A stretch of 64,000 nucleotides of DNA from Erythrocercus mccallii (GCA_013397435.1 VZRG01002021.1:62001-126000), one strand, 5' to 3'. Counted from the stretch's first letter, positions 1-13,690 are shown. Notes: a model not told the origin generated them from the sequence alone. Translations and numbers: made by a program.

Positions 1-305
1 GTATTATGACACCAGCCAAGAGAAAAAGACAAGAAAAAAAATCCTGATTCAGACTCCTCAACAAGATTGACAATTTGACTTTGGTTTGGTTTTAACCAGT
101 TGCCCTCATGTATTATCAGAATAAGGAAGATCTTGCCTTGAATGTCACATACAGTGGGGTCTGCAGGAGGAAAGCTTGACTTTTGCAGGAAACCTACTTT
201 AATTCTCAGAGATGTCACCTGAAGTGTCTATGCCTCAGTTTCTCCACTCTTCTATGCTTTATGCATTTTATTATAGTTGCATCAAGATAAGGAGCATGTC
301 ACAGA

Positions 306-499
306 GTATGGAATTATTTGGGTTGGAAAGCAACATAAAGATCAATCAGTTCCAACCCCCTGCCATGGGCACAGACACTTTTCACTAGACCAGGTTTCTT
401 AGAGTCCCACTAGCCCCATCTTGAAAACTTCCAGGGATGGGGCAGCCACAGATTCACTGGGAAACCTGTGTCAGGGCCTCACCATCCCCACCACCCTTG
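306..499 (-). repeat. CR1 LINE fragment, 3' end
   Basis: The reverse-oriented CR1 3' UTR is recognisable by GGTTGGAAAG, the TTCCAACCCCCTGCCATGGG block and ACTTCCAGGGATGGGGCA. It is 5'-truncated, as usual for CR1, and moderately diverged. Confidence 0.85.
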
Positions 500-1446
500 T
501 CACATGTTCAGCTTGGAGGAACTGATTGTCTGCAACTGTCTGAAAAAGCTCAGCTTCCAGAGTCTTTCCCCAAATTCTTGAATGTTTTCCCCCTGAATAC
601 TTTCTGCACTGTAAAAGGACTTTGAGCATAGGGGAAACCAGGAGCTGGGGGGATGTTGCCCAAGAGGAGGTTAGGTCTACCATGAGATTCAGGGTGTGGG
701 AAGTGCTGTCTGCAAACCCTGATCTCCCCATGTGTCTCTAACCCAAACCCTGGACCCACCAGCTGAAATGTGCTCCCTGGGAAGCCAGCTGGATCAGGAC
801 AACCAGGAGCCTGATGCCTTCCAGTCTTCCAGAAGCTTCAAGGGGAAACAAATCTGGTTTTGGTCTGATTTGGACCCAAACCAGCCCATAAAAGAAAAAA
901 TTACAACCCAACACTTGATGAGATTTCCTGCCAAGAGGAAAGCCAGTGAGCTCTCACTCCCCTCCATCACCCCTGGTTTTGGCATGCTCCAGGGCCCACA
1001 TCCTTGGCCAAGTTTTGTTTGATCCTCAGTGCAAAGAGCCCTGTGTCTCCGCTTCTGGCAGCTGGATTGCACCACCGGGTAATTCTCTGGCTAAACTGTT
1101 TAAATAATGTTAATGGCTTTACAAATTCACTTTCAAAACAGCCTGAAGTGTAAAGCCAGAGGAGCTGAAGCAGCATGCTGGGGTTTAGGCATGTTTAGAT
1201 AAGAGTGGGTGCAGAGTAAGCTTTCCACATGAGCTACAGGAACCAGAGGTAGCTGCCTCTTAACCAGCTCTCCTGCACTGCAAAGGGGTAGATGTTTTCT
1301 ACAGCAGGACAAGGATGGAAAGCCAGCACAGCCAGAGGCTTTGGGATCGGTATTTTTGTTCTTCTTGGCAGCCGACTCCCTCTGTGGCAGGTGCTGTTGG
1401 AGAAAACCACAGCAGAGTCATGGGTAGTCTCAGGTTTTCAAAACAG

Positions 1447-1477
1447 CAATAAATAAAATAAGAAATAAAAAATAAAA
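1447..1477 (+). repeat. A-rich simple repeat (AAATA-like)
   Basis: A run of imperfect AAATA/AAATAA units on the + strand. No associated retrocopy recognised. Confidence 0.7.
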
Positions 1478-2664
1478 GGGTTAGCTGACAGTGCTGAATG
1501 TACGATGAAAAATCAAGATTTAACACAGGGAAAACCTGACTCGTACCCACCTACTTGAGGCAAAATTGCAATTCTCTGGCAGGTGTCCTGCTCTTAGTTT
1601 TTATTCAGGATGCTCCCTGGCTCCCCAGCTGACAAAGGGGAGCTTGAGGAATGCAACAACTTGCTGGAGGGCAAAACTGAGCTACATGAACCTGGGGAGA
1701 GTGCAAGGTACAGGGATACAAGACCAAAAGCAGAGGCATAAATGTGGCAATGTGGACAGTGACTCTATTTCCCCATCCAGACTTTTCTGGTCTCAGCACA
1801 GAAAGCTGGGAATACCAGAGCTCTCTGTGCTCGTGTGTATTTGCACACTGAGCCTGCCTGGCACCTGCACTGATTTTGTGCCCACCACGGGTCATGCTGT
1901 GATGGTGATAGTCCTAACAGAATCATGCAGGATTATCTGTGCCTCTCAGCAGCCCAGGTTTCACACGGGTCACCCACTGCGTTCCTGTAATCGCAGTTGT
2001 ACTCAATAATCTCTCTTGGCCAAATAAAAATAGTTTGGGGCTATGTTTGTGCTTTGATTTACATCAGGATAAATCAGCTGTTCCACCCCAGTGGTTGGCT
2101 GTCTACAGGCAAATGAAGAGTGGGGTAAGGTCAGCACAGACCTCTGGAGTGTCTGCAGGAGAGATTTAATGTCTGACAGCACAGCTCAAACTTGTGTTTA
2201 GGAAACCAAACAAGTTCAAAAGAAAAATTAAGTACATACTTAAACAATACGGATAATAAAACACTAAAACAAGTCAGTAACAGGAAGGGTGGATTTGCCA
2301 GTTCTTGATCCTTCAAATCAAAACCAAAGACTTTTCCAGTGAAACATAACTTATGGCAAATGAGATGCTCTCTGAAACACCCTTTGCCACAAACCGTGGA
2401 AGATTTGGGGGTTTTACCAAGCAGGAAAGATGGGTTTGCAGCTAGTGCACAGCCACCCTCACACTAATCCTGCCACTAGCTAAGAGAAAAACCAGATATG
2501 ACCAAGTAAAACCCAAAGCCCAAGCACAGCCCACATCCCCAAAGCAGCATTCATCCTGCGTCCCAACACAAACCAGCAGCTGCCACTTCCCTCTGGATCC
2601 AACCCTTTGGTTCTGCAGTGCCCTGTCAAGTGCATCCACACCATTCCTAAGTGCAAGCCCAAGA

Positions 2665-3012
2665 TCCCAAGAGAAGAGGAGGCTCAGGGGGGACCTTATC
2701 ACTCTGTACAACTCTCTGAAAAGAGACTGGAGCCAGTCTCTTCTCCCAGGTGACAAGTGACAGGATGAAAGGAAATGGCCTCTAGTTGTGCCAGGGAAGG
2801 TTTAGATCGGATAGAGGAAAAATTTCTTCACTGGAAGGGTGGTCAGGCACTGGAAGAAGCTGCCCCAAGAAGTGTCAGAACACCATCCTTGGAAGAGTAA
2901 AAAAAACATGGATGTGGTATTTAAGGACATGGTTTAGTGGTGAACTTGGCAGCGCTGGTTTAATGGACTTGATGATCTTAGAGATCTTCCCCAACCTTAA
3001 TGATTCTAAGAT
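2665..3012 (+). repeat. CR1 LINE fragment, 3' end
   Basis: Forward CR1 runs from the GAGGCTCAGGGGGGACC region through TTTCTTCACTGGAAGGGTGG to the terminal CCCCAACCTTAATGATTCT. It explains the first part of a 248-codon open frame that starts at 2786. Confidence 0.85.
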
Positions 3013-3715
3013 TTATGAAGCCACTGGTTCCAAACATGCTCTGCACAGAGCTGTTGGTGGTACAGACCTTGTGCAGTCCCAGGGGTCTGGTGACACAGTC
3101 TCATGCTCAGAGCTGGGTTTAGGTACTGTGTGGGACATGGTCCACACTGCCATGCCATTCCCATGTCACACAGTGCTGGCACCTCTTTCACTGCACTGGA
3201 TGAGGACTGCCAAGGTTTTCTGCTCTCTCATGAGCTTCTGCCCTCGAAGTGGTGAGAGTGATTTTTCCAGTCAGCTGCACCCTGGAATAGAAAAAAATGT
3301 GAATACACACCATTCCATCAAGCTGCCCCCTGTCTCCTCCCTTCCAACTGCAATCCCACAGGTTCTGCTACAAAGGAGCAGAAAGATGGAAAAATCATTT
3401 AAAATGGGAAGTTTGGGGGAAATTATTTCACTTTGTCAGGTCAGTAGATGCTCCCCGAATATATTTTTCAATCTGTGCACATCTGGAGTTAATATAGATG
3501 GTGAATTAGAGCATCCAGAGACTCATATGTGATGTCTGGCCACTGGTCATCTACAGGATTCTTTTTCTTAATACTTCCTCCCAAAACTGTTTTGGGCAAA
3601 TTACCCAACAATGATGCAAAATCCTGAGGCTGCTGAAGTCAGGAGGAGATCTGCCAGGGACTGAAGATTTGCAGTCTGGTTTTATTCCTGATAGGAAGAG
3701 AGAGATCAAACAATG

Positions 3716-3935
3716 GAATCATGGAATCATTGAATATCCTGAGTTGGAAGTGACCCACAAGGGTCATTAAGTCCAACCCCTGGCCCTGCATAGGACAATC
3801 ACAAGAATCCCACCAAGTTCCTGAGATTGTTGTTCAAATACTTACGGAACTCTGTCAGGCTTGGTGCTGTGATCACTTTCCTGGGGATCCTGTTCCAAAT
3901 GTTCTTGTAACCTGATCATCCCTCACCTTGTGTGG
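3716..3935 (-). repeat. CR1 LINE fragment
   Basis: Reverse CR1 of the subfamily with a GAATATCCTGAGTTGGAAG end and the AAGTCCAACCCCTGGCCCTG block. The same type recurs at 48578-48730 and, as a short end, at 59626. Confidence 0.8.
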
Positions 3936-4800
3936 GTTGGGGTTAGGTCCCCCCCCACAGGCTCAGGTGTATCAGAGTATTCAAAGTACCCACAAAGGAG
4001 GCAGCACAGGGAGGAGGCACAAATCCATGTTTGCTGAGGCTGGACACAACCCAGCAGCCATCCTTCAACCCTCCCCAGGAGAAGAATCACCTGTGGTCCT
4101 ACCCAAGGGGGCTCAAGGGACTTTCTCCTCCCACACCCTCAGTCCCCATGTCCTCGGGGCCTCTGCCAGGTTGCAGGAGGACAAAGGCACCTCATGCTGC
4201 TCCAGGTTTGCTGTGGCACCTCCCAGCTCAACCTCTCCAGCACCCAGCACATGTGCCCTGCAGTCCCTCCCCAGCCCATGTCCTGCCATGATTCATGGCC
4301 CCTCTTCTGCTCTTCCTTATATGGGGACTTGGAACTTCACATTTCCTGCACTAGGAAAGCCAATGTCAAAAAGTGCCTTTTCCTCTGCTCTGCCACCAGC
4401 CCCATTTGTTCCCCTGGACCCCTGCCCATGCTGGGCACAGTCTCAGCCTGCCCCACAGTGCTCCCCACACAACAGTTCCTCGGGGTGTCCCTGTCTCACA
4501 CCATCCTCACCCCACAGATGCCATCCACATCCACAGGCATGGGCCCTTCCCCATACGGAAAGCCCTGGTCATTCTCATGTCCCCAAATTATGGTAGGACA
4601 GGGGCACCCCAAGGAACTGGGTGCACGTGCAGCAGGGCAGACTGCCCAGGGAACACATCCCTGCTGACCCAGACATGGAAAGTGGCTGTGGTGCAGCAAC
4701 CCCTTTCTGTTTAATCCTGATTAAGATGCTCACTTTCACCTAATTGCAGCCAAATCAGAATTTTTGCTTTTATGTTTTGAGGTGAGATGTTTTCTATTTG

Positions 4801-4915
4801 AAAAAAAAAAAAAAAAAAGGCTAAGCATTCTTTTAGGGAACAAAAATGTAATAAAGTACATAATAAAATAAAGTAATAAAATAAATATATTACAATAAAG
4901 TGCAATAAAATAAAA
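4801..4915 (+). repeat. Poly(A) run and A-rich tract
   Basis: Eighteen consecutive A at 4801-4818, followed from about 4850 by an imperfect AATAA/TAAAA tract. The sequence to its left shows no recognisable retrotransposed gene, so I call it a simple repeat. Confidence 0.8.
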
Positions 4916-6559
4916 ACACAAGAGTGCAGTAATTAACTCTTAGAGCCATTAAACTACATGGTTTTAACTGCCAAAGCCCTTAATGGGAATATTTTGGTCT
5001 GTAATGACAATCTGCCTTCTCAGAAACCCCTTCTTTCCAGACAAGGGTTTGTCAATCCTGACTATGGCAACTAGCTTAAAAATTCTCTTTTTGCAGCCAG
5101 GAAATACAGTAGATATAGCAAAAAGGGATTGGCAGATTCTGAAAAGCAATTCCCAGAAAAAGAATCTGGGTGGTGAGAAGAGGATGGAAAGGAAAACCCT
5201 CCTGAGACAGAAAATCCTTTGGAAATGAGATGAGATGAGATGGTGCAGCACTTCAGACACACCAGCTCTCCCTCCAAACATCTGCTTCTCCAGAATATAA
5301 AAATAAAACAAGGGTACACGAAGGGACAAACAAGTGTGGAGTAGGAATGAGTTAGTCAGAAATTCTGGAAAAGGAAAAACTGTTTTTTGCAAACACGTTG
5401 GATGGGAAAAGAGCATCCAGCAAGTGGGTACCCAAGCCCAGCAGGATGGAGGATCATTGAACACTTGCTTCTCATCCATTCCCTCACCTGGTGACAGGCA
5501 CAACACCCACAGTGACAAGCCCTCCAGAGCCATTGCAAAGAGAAGTCTGAGGAACAGGAAAAATTGATCCTGCTGGGTCTTATCCAAAGGGTAGAATGAG
5601 TTTTCTGCAATTTCCTCCTCCAATGTTTTCCACTGCTGTGTCTCAGGGTAGCTTTGATCTGTGCTCATTCCAGCTGCATTCCACAGGGTAAGCCTTCTTC
5701 CCTTTCCAGGCAAAGCCAGCTTGTCCAGTTCTCCAAAGGACTTCAGAGGGATGGAATACACTGCTGAAGACTCCAGGGCCCTGGCTGCAGTTGTGTTCCT
5801 GGAAGGAGTGGGCATGTGCGGCCAGGCTGATTCCTGTTTGCAGCTCTCACACATTTAGCTGGAGTCTGCAGTCACAGAGATTTGGCCCCAAAGCCCCAGG
5901 TGTGATTTCGAATCCCACAGTCCATGCTGCCTCACTGAATTGCAGCTGCTTTTCCATGTCCCTGGCAGGTGAACAAGGAGGAGGTGACACTTACTCTCAT
6001 GGGCCTTGGGCAAGAGTTGCTTTTGCTGCTGACATTTAACAGCCAGACGTTGCCACTGACATTTATCTCAGCTGCCTTCTGTCTCTCCATGAAATGATCA
6101 CAGATCTCTGTACGGAAAATTTGGCTGCTCTGAGGATCAAGCTGTGCTGCTAGTTCCATGTCGGAAGGATCGGAAGTGGATTAAGTGAGGTTTCAAAACA
6201 CAGATTGAAATGATGGGCTGGAACAAGATCTTGGTTTAGAAGTACCACAAAAACATCATCTCAGATTCTGGCATGCTGAAAGTTCGGAATGACTTGCACG
6301 CCAGGATTTTTCAGGCTGGGGAAAAAAAAGAGCAACAGGAAGGATGACAGAGATTTATAAAATCACGAAAGGAACAGAAAGGGTAGTGATATTTTCACTC
6401 TTTTAATGCAAAAACTAGGGAAATCTAATGAAACTAAAACAAGGGATCTCCAAGGCAAAATGCAAGTTAGCTCTCCATGTGACATGTGGTCGGTCATACT
6501 GTGAAAATCCTCATCACAAGATTTTGTGGTGCTAGAAGATTTCATGCTGACAGATCAGT

Positions 6560-6870
6560 CATTCCCAGGGTCCTCCTGGTCATTCTTTTTATTCTCATTA
6601 AAAATGAGTTCAATGGTTTCCTTTTTTCAGTCCCTGGGGACTTCACCGACTGTCATGACTTTTTAAATATCTTAGAGAGTGGCTTGGCAACTGCATCAGC
6701 CAATTCCCCCAGGACTTTGGGATGCTTCTTGTCAGGTCTCACAGACTTATACATGTTCAGAATCCTCAGGTCATCAGGAACCTGATCTCCTACAGTGGGA
6801 GGGACTTTGCTCAGCCAGTCCCTGCCTTGTAGCCCATCCAGTTTAACTGCACAGATCATATTTCTGCTGC
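6560..6870 (-). repeat. CR1 LINE fragment, internal 3' region
   Basis: The segment includes CCCTGGGGACTTCACCGACT, AGAGTGGCTTGGCAACTGCA and a CAGTGGGAGGGACTTTGCTC block, a sequence I know as a common bird CR1-derived repeat in reverse orientation. Subfamily is not assigned. Confidence 0.65.
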
Positions 6871-7583
6871 TGGGATGCTTCTGAGTAATTTACTGCTGTA
6901 GGCACAGCCTGTGCATCCCCTCAGCTCCAGCCATGGTGGAGACATGAAGACAAAACAGCACAAAGGCTGAGCTGCAGTGACATTGAGGTGTTGGATGAGG
7001 TGAGTTCAGCTGTGACTTAAATTCCCAGTGCTCTTCATGGCTTACAGCTGTCTAGACATCTGTGGAGAACTTTGTTCACCTGATCCAAAACTGGTGCTGA
7101 TGTTTCCAAGCATCAACAATCACTCAGCGTTGATTAAACACTCAGTCTCCCCCCAAGCTTGTCTCTCTCCTGCTCTCTGCTCTCGAGTTCAGTCTTCCCT
7201 CGGGGGAATTGCTGCACAACTTGGCTTTAACCAAAATAAACTGTCCTGGCACGAGCTCCTGTTTTTCAAGATACAGCTTTAAAATAACAAGGAGCAGATT
7301 TTCTCCTTCCTTGCTCTTACAGGTTCCATTGTGAAAGCTTCAAAGATTGTCACCTACAACACCATGGTGACCCCAGAGCACCCATATATTTATTCTCTCA
7401 TGAGAGGCATTTCTGTAGCCAATGGAGATTTATAGGTTGAAAGCAGACAGTATTTTCCATTACTTGTAAATTTGTGGAAAAATCAAAGGGACAAAGACAG
7501 CTTGGGGCTTCCAAGCTTTAAAACAACACTCAGCCCATCTGATTTTAAGTGTTTTAGACTTTATATCAATATTGTTCTTCCAT

Positions 7584-7605
7584 GGGGGGGGGCGGGGGGG
7601 GGGGG
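7584..7605 (+). repeat. G homopolymer run (G9-C-G12)
   Basis: Nine G, one C, then twelve G. It is long enough to fold as a G-quadruplex on this strand and is prone to length errors in sequencing. Confidence 0.85.
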
Positions 7606-8295
7606 TAGGAAGTGGGACTCAGTGGGAAGAGGGACTCATCTACCCCAACAGCAGGAGAAAACTTTTGGAAACAACAACAAAACCACAGGCCTGGGTAATC
7701 CCTGTTAACAAAACAAAACTGCCGTTTGGATTGCATGTACGAACTGGAATCAGGCAAATTTATTCCCATGTGAGACCAAAGAGATATCAAAATGGTCACA
7801 GAAGTATTTTGGAAACTCACGAAGTGCATCCTTTTGTCATCTTCTCTTTTCTACTTCAGTTTGAAGGAATCGAGCCCCAGGTGCTCTAATCCAGCTTGGA
7901 TCTCCCACTCTGTTGCTCCTGTTATTTTAACTTTAGCCACAGCAGTCCTTTGAAAAAGTGCCCCGTTCCCACTGCCTGGGAGCTATGGGAAAAAGCTATC
8001 TTGGTCCTATCAGGAATGTGCCTCGCCTCTGCCCTGCGGTTGTGTTGCCTTCGGAGAAACTGGTGTCACGAAGCACTGCAGGAGGACAGGCCACAGAGTT
8101 CCCTTGGAAAAGCTGGGGAAAGGAGGGGGACAAGTGGGTCAGGCTATGCTGTTCCTTTGCTTCTGAGAAGCTGGAGAAAAGTTGGAGATACCTGGGTTGT
8201 TTTCCCCGGCTCCTTGGGGATGTTTCAGAGAGGAGGAAATTTTAGGACAACAAGCAGCCAGGATTTGAAAAACCCAATCCCTGTGAGCAGCTGGA

Positions 8296-8352
8296 AGCTG
8301 AGTTGGATTTGATCTTAAAGGTCTTTTCCAACCTTAATGATTCTTTCATTCC
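8296..8352 (+). repeat. CR1 3' tail remnant
   Basis: A short remnant, TTGGATTTGATCTTAAAGGT followed by CCAACCTTAATGATTCT, matches the CR1 3' terminus only. Confidence 0.6.
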
Positions 8353-9255
8353 AGGCTTCTATGGGCGATGCTGGGAAGCATCTCACACAGTGCTAGGAAC
8401 TCACACATTTGCATGTGAATCAAGATTTTTCTGGCTGGTCTCTCTCCACAAGGTGAAACGGGAGTTCAGACACCAAGTACACATGGTTACACAGACATGA
8501 AGACTCCCACACATCTGGGTCTCCATCCAGAGCTGAATCCCACCCTGGAGACAGATGAATTCCCACACACCTGGCCAAAGGGTTTTATGGGTGTGGGTAC
8601 CACGAGAATTACACAAGCCAGGGTTGAGTGGGGAAGAACATGTTTTGTAGCTTGGGTTTGCTGCATGTCCTACCTCACACAGCTCCTGGAAATTCATCTT
8701 TCAACCCAAAGGCTCAGCTCCTTTCAAGGTGGAAGAGCTTAAGTGTGAAAGAAGGAGTCCAATGAGCAGGTACAGACCCTCCATGTGGGCATCTGTGATT
8801 ACCTTCCAGCCAGGAGGGATGTTAAGCTGGAACATATTGCATGCTGAAGAGATACCTCTTCTATTTCCCAAATAGAACCATTATCCATGTAAAGTTAGAG
8901 TATCCTGCCCCAAATTCTGTAACAGAGCTACAAGGAGTGACCAGAAGAGACAAGCTGAGAAATTGGGAAGCCCAGCCTCAGAAGGATGAGAGCCACTGCC
9001 CTCCATCCCACAACTTGTGTAAGCTCCAAACTCCAAAAGTGTCTCATGCCAGTGTATGGAAAGTCCACCTAGGGATGGAAGATTTGTCCCCTCGGAAACC
9101 ACAAGTGATCCATGACTTTCTGAACCAACTGATCAGCCAGTATTTCCGAGGGCATCACAAGTACCACTGAATGCCTCTGTTAAGGTAACTGGAGCCTGAC
9201 CATTCCTGACCATCTGACTAGAACAATTTGATTTCAAGGGGCATTTGTACAACAC

Positions 9256-9356
9256 TTCCAGGAACAGGGTGTGATCTTTGGAGTGATCTGTGCAGGGCCA
9301 GGACTTGGACTCGATGATCCTGGGGTCTCTTCCAACTTAGCATATTCTATGATCTC
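9256..9356 (+). repeat. CR1 LINE fragment, 3' end
   Basis: A GGACTTGGACTCGATGATCC block, GGTCTCTTCCAACTTAG and a terminal TTCTATGAT identify a forward CR1 3' end. Confidence 0.75.
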
Positions 9357-12300
9357 ATACACCCAAACCCAGCACCTCTACCAGATTTGGAGGCTTAGCT
9401 TGTGGCTCTTGGTTGCTCAGAGTCCTGAAATGGACAGGTATTTCTTCCCTTTATGTCCATAGCAAAATTCTCACTGAACTCAGAGAGAAGAACCAGAAGT
9501 CACAGCCCTCGGCGGTAGGAAATGCACAGACAAGTGATGAGGAGGGAAATCACAGAAAACAGCTTGGCTAGAGCTCCCCCAGACCACTGTCATTGCCCCC
9601 TTCACCTCAGCCTACTCCTCAAGCACATGGATCCCATCTGTGTCCCCAGCTGCCAGGAACATTGCACTTGGCACCTGATGTGCCTCCCCCAAATACCCTC
9701 AGCTGTGCAGAGCATGATGGGCTCCAGTTTGGAAACATGAGCCACTGCGAGAAGAGCTCTTCCCCTGCTTGCTGTGATGGGACAGAACAGGTTAATCCTT
9801 TTGCAAGGGTGCTAGGCCAGCTGCCAAGCCTGCCTGTGGGGAATCCATCCAAACTTGACTCATCCTCAAGAGATTCAGACTGTTCCCTTTAGTATTTTGA
9901 AAAAGGTTATCAGTCTTTTTGCATCAGGCCAGAGCAGGATTGATGGATGAGGGAGAAGGCAACATGCACCACACTTGGCCTCCTTCAGACTGATTTGGGA
10001 CTGGCTATTGACTCACCCTTCATAGAAATCCACTTTCTAAATGTGAAATGAAGAGGTTTGCACTTGTCTGCAATATCTGAGTACCTCAGGAGATGACCTT
10101 GGGCCAGCCAAGCATCCTCGCTCTACTGGACTGGGAGCCCATAAAAAGCAAAGCGAGGGTTGAGTCAAGCCCTTGGTATGCTGCCCTTGCAGCAGCACTC
10201 TGCAGTAAATGCACTGGCCAGAGCACAAAGCCCAGTCAAAGAAACAGCATGTCCAGTGCCAGCACTTCCTAGAACTGGAAACATCACACTCTCCACAGAC
10301 ATCCCCAAGATTACACTGTTTTCCAGGCTCTAGAGAAACCTGGGAGAAAATGCCTCACCTTTGCTGAACCACCAAAGCCAGGAGAGGAGATGATCAGCAT
10401 CAAGCCACAGGTGGTCACTGCCTCTTTCTTCCTCCTTTGGAGCAAACAAGGTCCTCATCCTCATGCTCACAGATGGGTAGGATCTCCCTCACTGGACATG
10501 TCAGAGTGTTTTCTGATAAATAACTAATATGAACCTGTTGGAGTGGGATAGGAAGAGCAGGTGGGAGATGGGAAGAGCAGCAGGGACACCTGGAAAGGAC
10601 TAGGGTAAGCTGGTTCTGCAGCAACACACTCAGCACCACCAGGTTCTACTCTAGGTCTTGGAGACTGTCTCCTCTTCTACTGAGCCCACATCTACCCTTG
10701 CAGGCATGCCAGGGAACTTTTAAGACCCAGGATAACTTAAGAGGAGATTTAGGAATCCTTTTGACTCAGTAGTGCTGAAAGTGAAAGAACAGAACTGAAA
10801 CTAAGAACAAAGATCAGAATGGCACAAACTCTTCACAAATAATGGAATATCACAATAGCCCTAATTAGATCAAAGACATAAAAGACAGGTCATAACAAAT
10901 ATAATGTAGATAGGAGGTCATGTTTATATCATTGTGTCCCATCCAAAGCAGTCAGAAGTGACCTTGGAAGACCTCAGAACCAGAGGCCAATCTGACAACA
11001 GCACAGAGCAGCCACACTGTCCCCATTTGTTTCTCAGTGTTTGATATGGGTTTACCTCAGAGCTGTGCCAGCAAAGATAAGTAATAGCAGTTTCCCATTA
11101 ATCTATGGCCACGTGGTCATTGGTGTGTGGAATCAAAACAATATTGCTGAGATCTACTTCTTTCCCTTGTTTTTATACCCATGGTCTTTTGCCTAAAGCT
11201 CCCAAAGCCATCAATAGAAAGAAATCAATAACAGGACTAAAATAATTTCCAGGAATGAAATGCATACCTGTTTCTAGTAAACTCCTAAAGGAAAGAGCTT
11301 GGATTCCTTGCTCAAGCACACAGAAAGGCTTTATATAGGGAAAATTAAAAAAATATAAAATGCACCAGTGGACTACCTATTCCTTAAATATTTTACTGCT
11401 GCCTTTTGTGTCAATGCATCTTCTTGATGAGCTTCTGGCTGAAAGCAGGTTGATGATACCATCAGTTGTGTAAGCAGATGGAGGGAGTTCAGTGCTTCAG
11501 TGCACATCAGCCAAGTTTGCACAGCACATCCCCTCCAACAGGCTGCCACAGCAGCACAGGGGGTGATGCCAGAGGCCAAGTGCACACTAGAAAAGAAGCA
11601 TTTTCTGAGCTCAGGAGGTTAATGACCCATGGCACTGTGTCCTTACCAGCATCTGCCCAAGTGTAGCCTTGCAGACATCTCCAAACTGCTGCAGTAAAGG
11701 CCAGTCCTGCTTCAGCCACCACGACCTCCCGAGCACACATGAGCTCCCACGCTCCTTTTCTGCAGAAAGGCTGGCTGAGGAACTGGTTCAGCATGAGATT
11801 AAGCAACGTTTCATTTTTCCAAGACCCTTTCACTTGAAATTCTCTTCAGTCAGTTCCTAGGAACCGACTCCAGCATTTGCTCAGTGGAAATGGGCAGGAA
11901 AAACGTGCAGTTGGGTGGGAGGGGAAGGAGCAAAGACTGCAGAGCTCTGACCAAAGCAGAGGAAACAAACAGAACCTCAGGCACGACTCCTGTCCACCCA
12001 CAGACAGAGTGGCAACTTCAGAATGTGGCCTCCAGCCCTAGAGAACAGTCCCTTGAGAGTGGTAACTTTGTTACTACTACCAGACCGTTTTTATCTTCTC
12101 TATTATTATCTTTATTTCCTCCATGCCAGAGCAGACATTAAAAAAAAATAAATTACTACATTTGCATCCTTTTACGGCTCCTTTGCATCATCAGAGGAAA
12201 TTTTGCATGTTTCAGATTCAGGCTCACAGGTGGATTTGTCTATGGAACATATCCCTATGGAACATATACCACAAAGCACGTTGATGGTTTGCCACATTCA

Positions 12301-12728
12301 GACAACAGCTTGACCACTTTAAATTGTAGTTCAGGGACAGCCCAGAGAGCTTCCTTTCCAAGGCAGGTTGCTGTCACCTCCTGCTCTGGATGTAGACAAG
12401 GCTACTCAGTAGATACATATAGAAAGAGGAGCACTCAGCCATGAGCAACCTGGAGTTTAAACAGAAGAGGATTTAAAATAATTTCAGCTCCATCTCAGGT
12501 TTCAATTGGTTGGTTTAAAACAAATTGCTTTGGGAAAGTTTTATCAAAAATGGCTATTCTGGAGAATACAAGGAACAGCTAATATATCTCAAGTAAAGAC
12601 ACATAAAGTCCTGTGACAGCTCTTGTATTCATGTCACAGTGCATGACACATGGCCTACCATAATTCATGTGGAAGATCCTGCCTAGAAGCCAAAGGACAG
12701 AAGAGAAAACTCCCACTGATTTCACACA

Positions 12729-13035
12729 GTCATAGAATCATGGAATGGTCTGAGTTGGAGGTAACCTTAAAGATCATCTTGTTCCAACCCTGTTGCCATG
12801 GCCAGGGACACCTCCCATTAAACCAGGTTGCTCAGAGCCCCTTTCAGCTTGGCTTGAACACTTCCAGGGATTGGACATCCACAGCTTCCCTGGGCAACCT
12901 GTGCCAGACAGGTTCTGCCTCACAGAAAAGAATTTCTTCCCAATATCCAATCTAAACCTGCCCTCTGTCAGTTTATAGCCATTCCCTCTTGGCCTATCAC
13001 CACATGCCCTTGTCAAAAGTCCCTCTCCACCTTTT
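12729..13035 (-). repeat. CR1 LINE fragment, well preserved
   Basis: Reverse CR1 of about 300 bp running from TCATAGAATCATGGAATGG through ACCTCCCATTAAACCAGG and AAGAATTTCTTCCCAATAT to CTATCACCACATGCCC. One of the best preserved copies in the window. Confidence 0.9.
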
Positions 13036-13471
13036 TCAACAGATGACTTAGCTGCAAAAGATTAACCCACTTGATTGCATCAGTAACATTCAGATTCTTG
13101 ACACTTAGTCATCAACCCAAAGGGATTGCTGAGTCCACCAAATTCCAGCCAGCTGACTTTGGCCCAATAAAGTCCTGGCTATTCCTCCATTGGCTGTGCT
13201 GATCTACATATTTCCTTTCCAAACATCTCACCTCATCCCAGCCACAAATCTTTGAGTTTGCTACACACTTAGAGCAAACTGGCTGAGAGAGAGCAAGGAC
13301 ACACTTAACAAGAGTAGGGCAGGAAGAACATGAGTCCATAAAGCTAGAAATTAAAGGGAATAGATTTTTCCTTCCTTTTTCTACTCTGGAATAGATAAAT
13401 CCCTCTAATGTCCAAGTTCATGTATTATCAGAGATGGTCACTGACTACATACCCATATATGAAATTAAACC

Positions 13472-13690
13472 ACAGAATCAGAATTGTCGAGTAGAAAAAG
13501 ACCTCCAAGATCACTGAGACCTCCAAGATCAGTGATCAAACATCACCATGTGAAGTAAACCACAGCACTAAGTGCCACATCTAGTTGTTTCTTTAACTTC
13601 CAGGGGTGGTGGTGACTCCACCATTTCCCCAGGCAGCCCATTCCAACACTTAATATGCCTTGTAGGGGAGAATTGCATGTTACCTGTCAA
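13472..13690 (-). repeat. CR1 LINE fragment with internal 18-bp duplication
   Basis: Reverse CR1 of another subfamily, beginning ACAGAATCAGAATTG and containing GACTCCACCATTTCCCCAGG. Inside it the block GACCTCCAAGATCACTGA is repeated in tandem with one change (about 13500-13535), a local slippage event. Confidence 0.75.

Noticed and set aside
2786..3532. 248-codon + strand open frame
   Set aside because: Its first third is CR1 3' sequence, and the rest shows no recognisable protein. Read-through of a repeat.
3928..4714. Open frames of 86-222 codons in all three + frames, rich in P, S and H
   Set aside because: The stretch is C-rich and stop-poor in every frame, so openness reflects base composition, not coding.
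5227..5242. GAGAT short tandem repeat
   Set aside because: Only about three units; too short to annotate as a microsatellite.
12240..12270. Tandem duplication of a CTATGGAACATAT block
   Set aside because: Two copies only and no context; trivial slippage.
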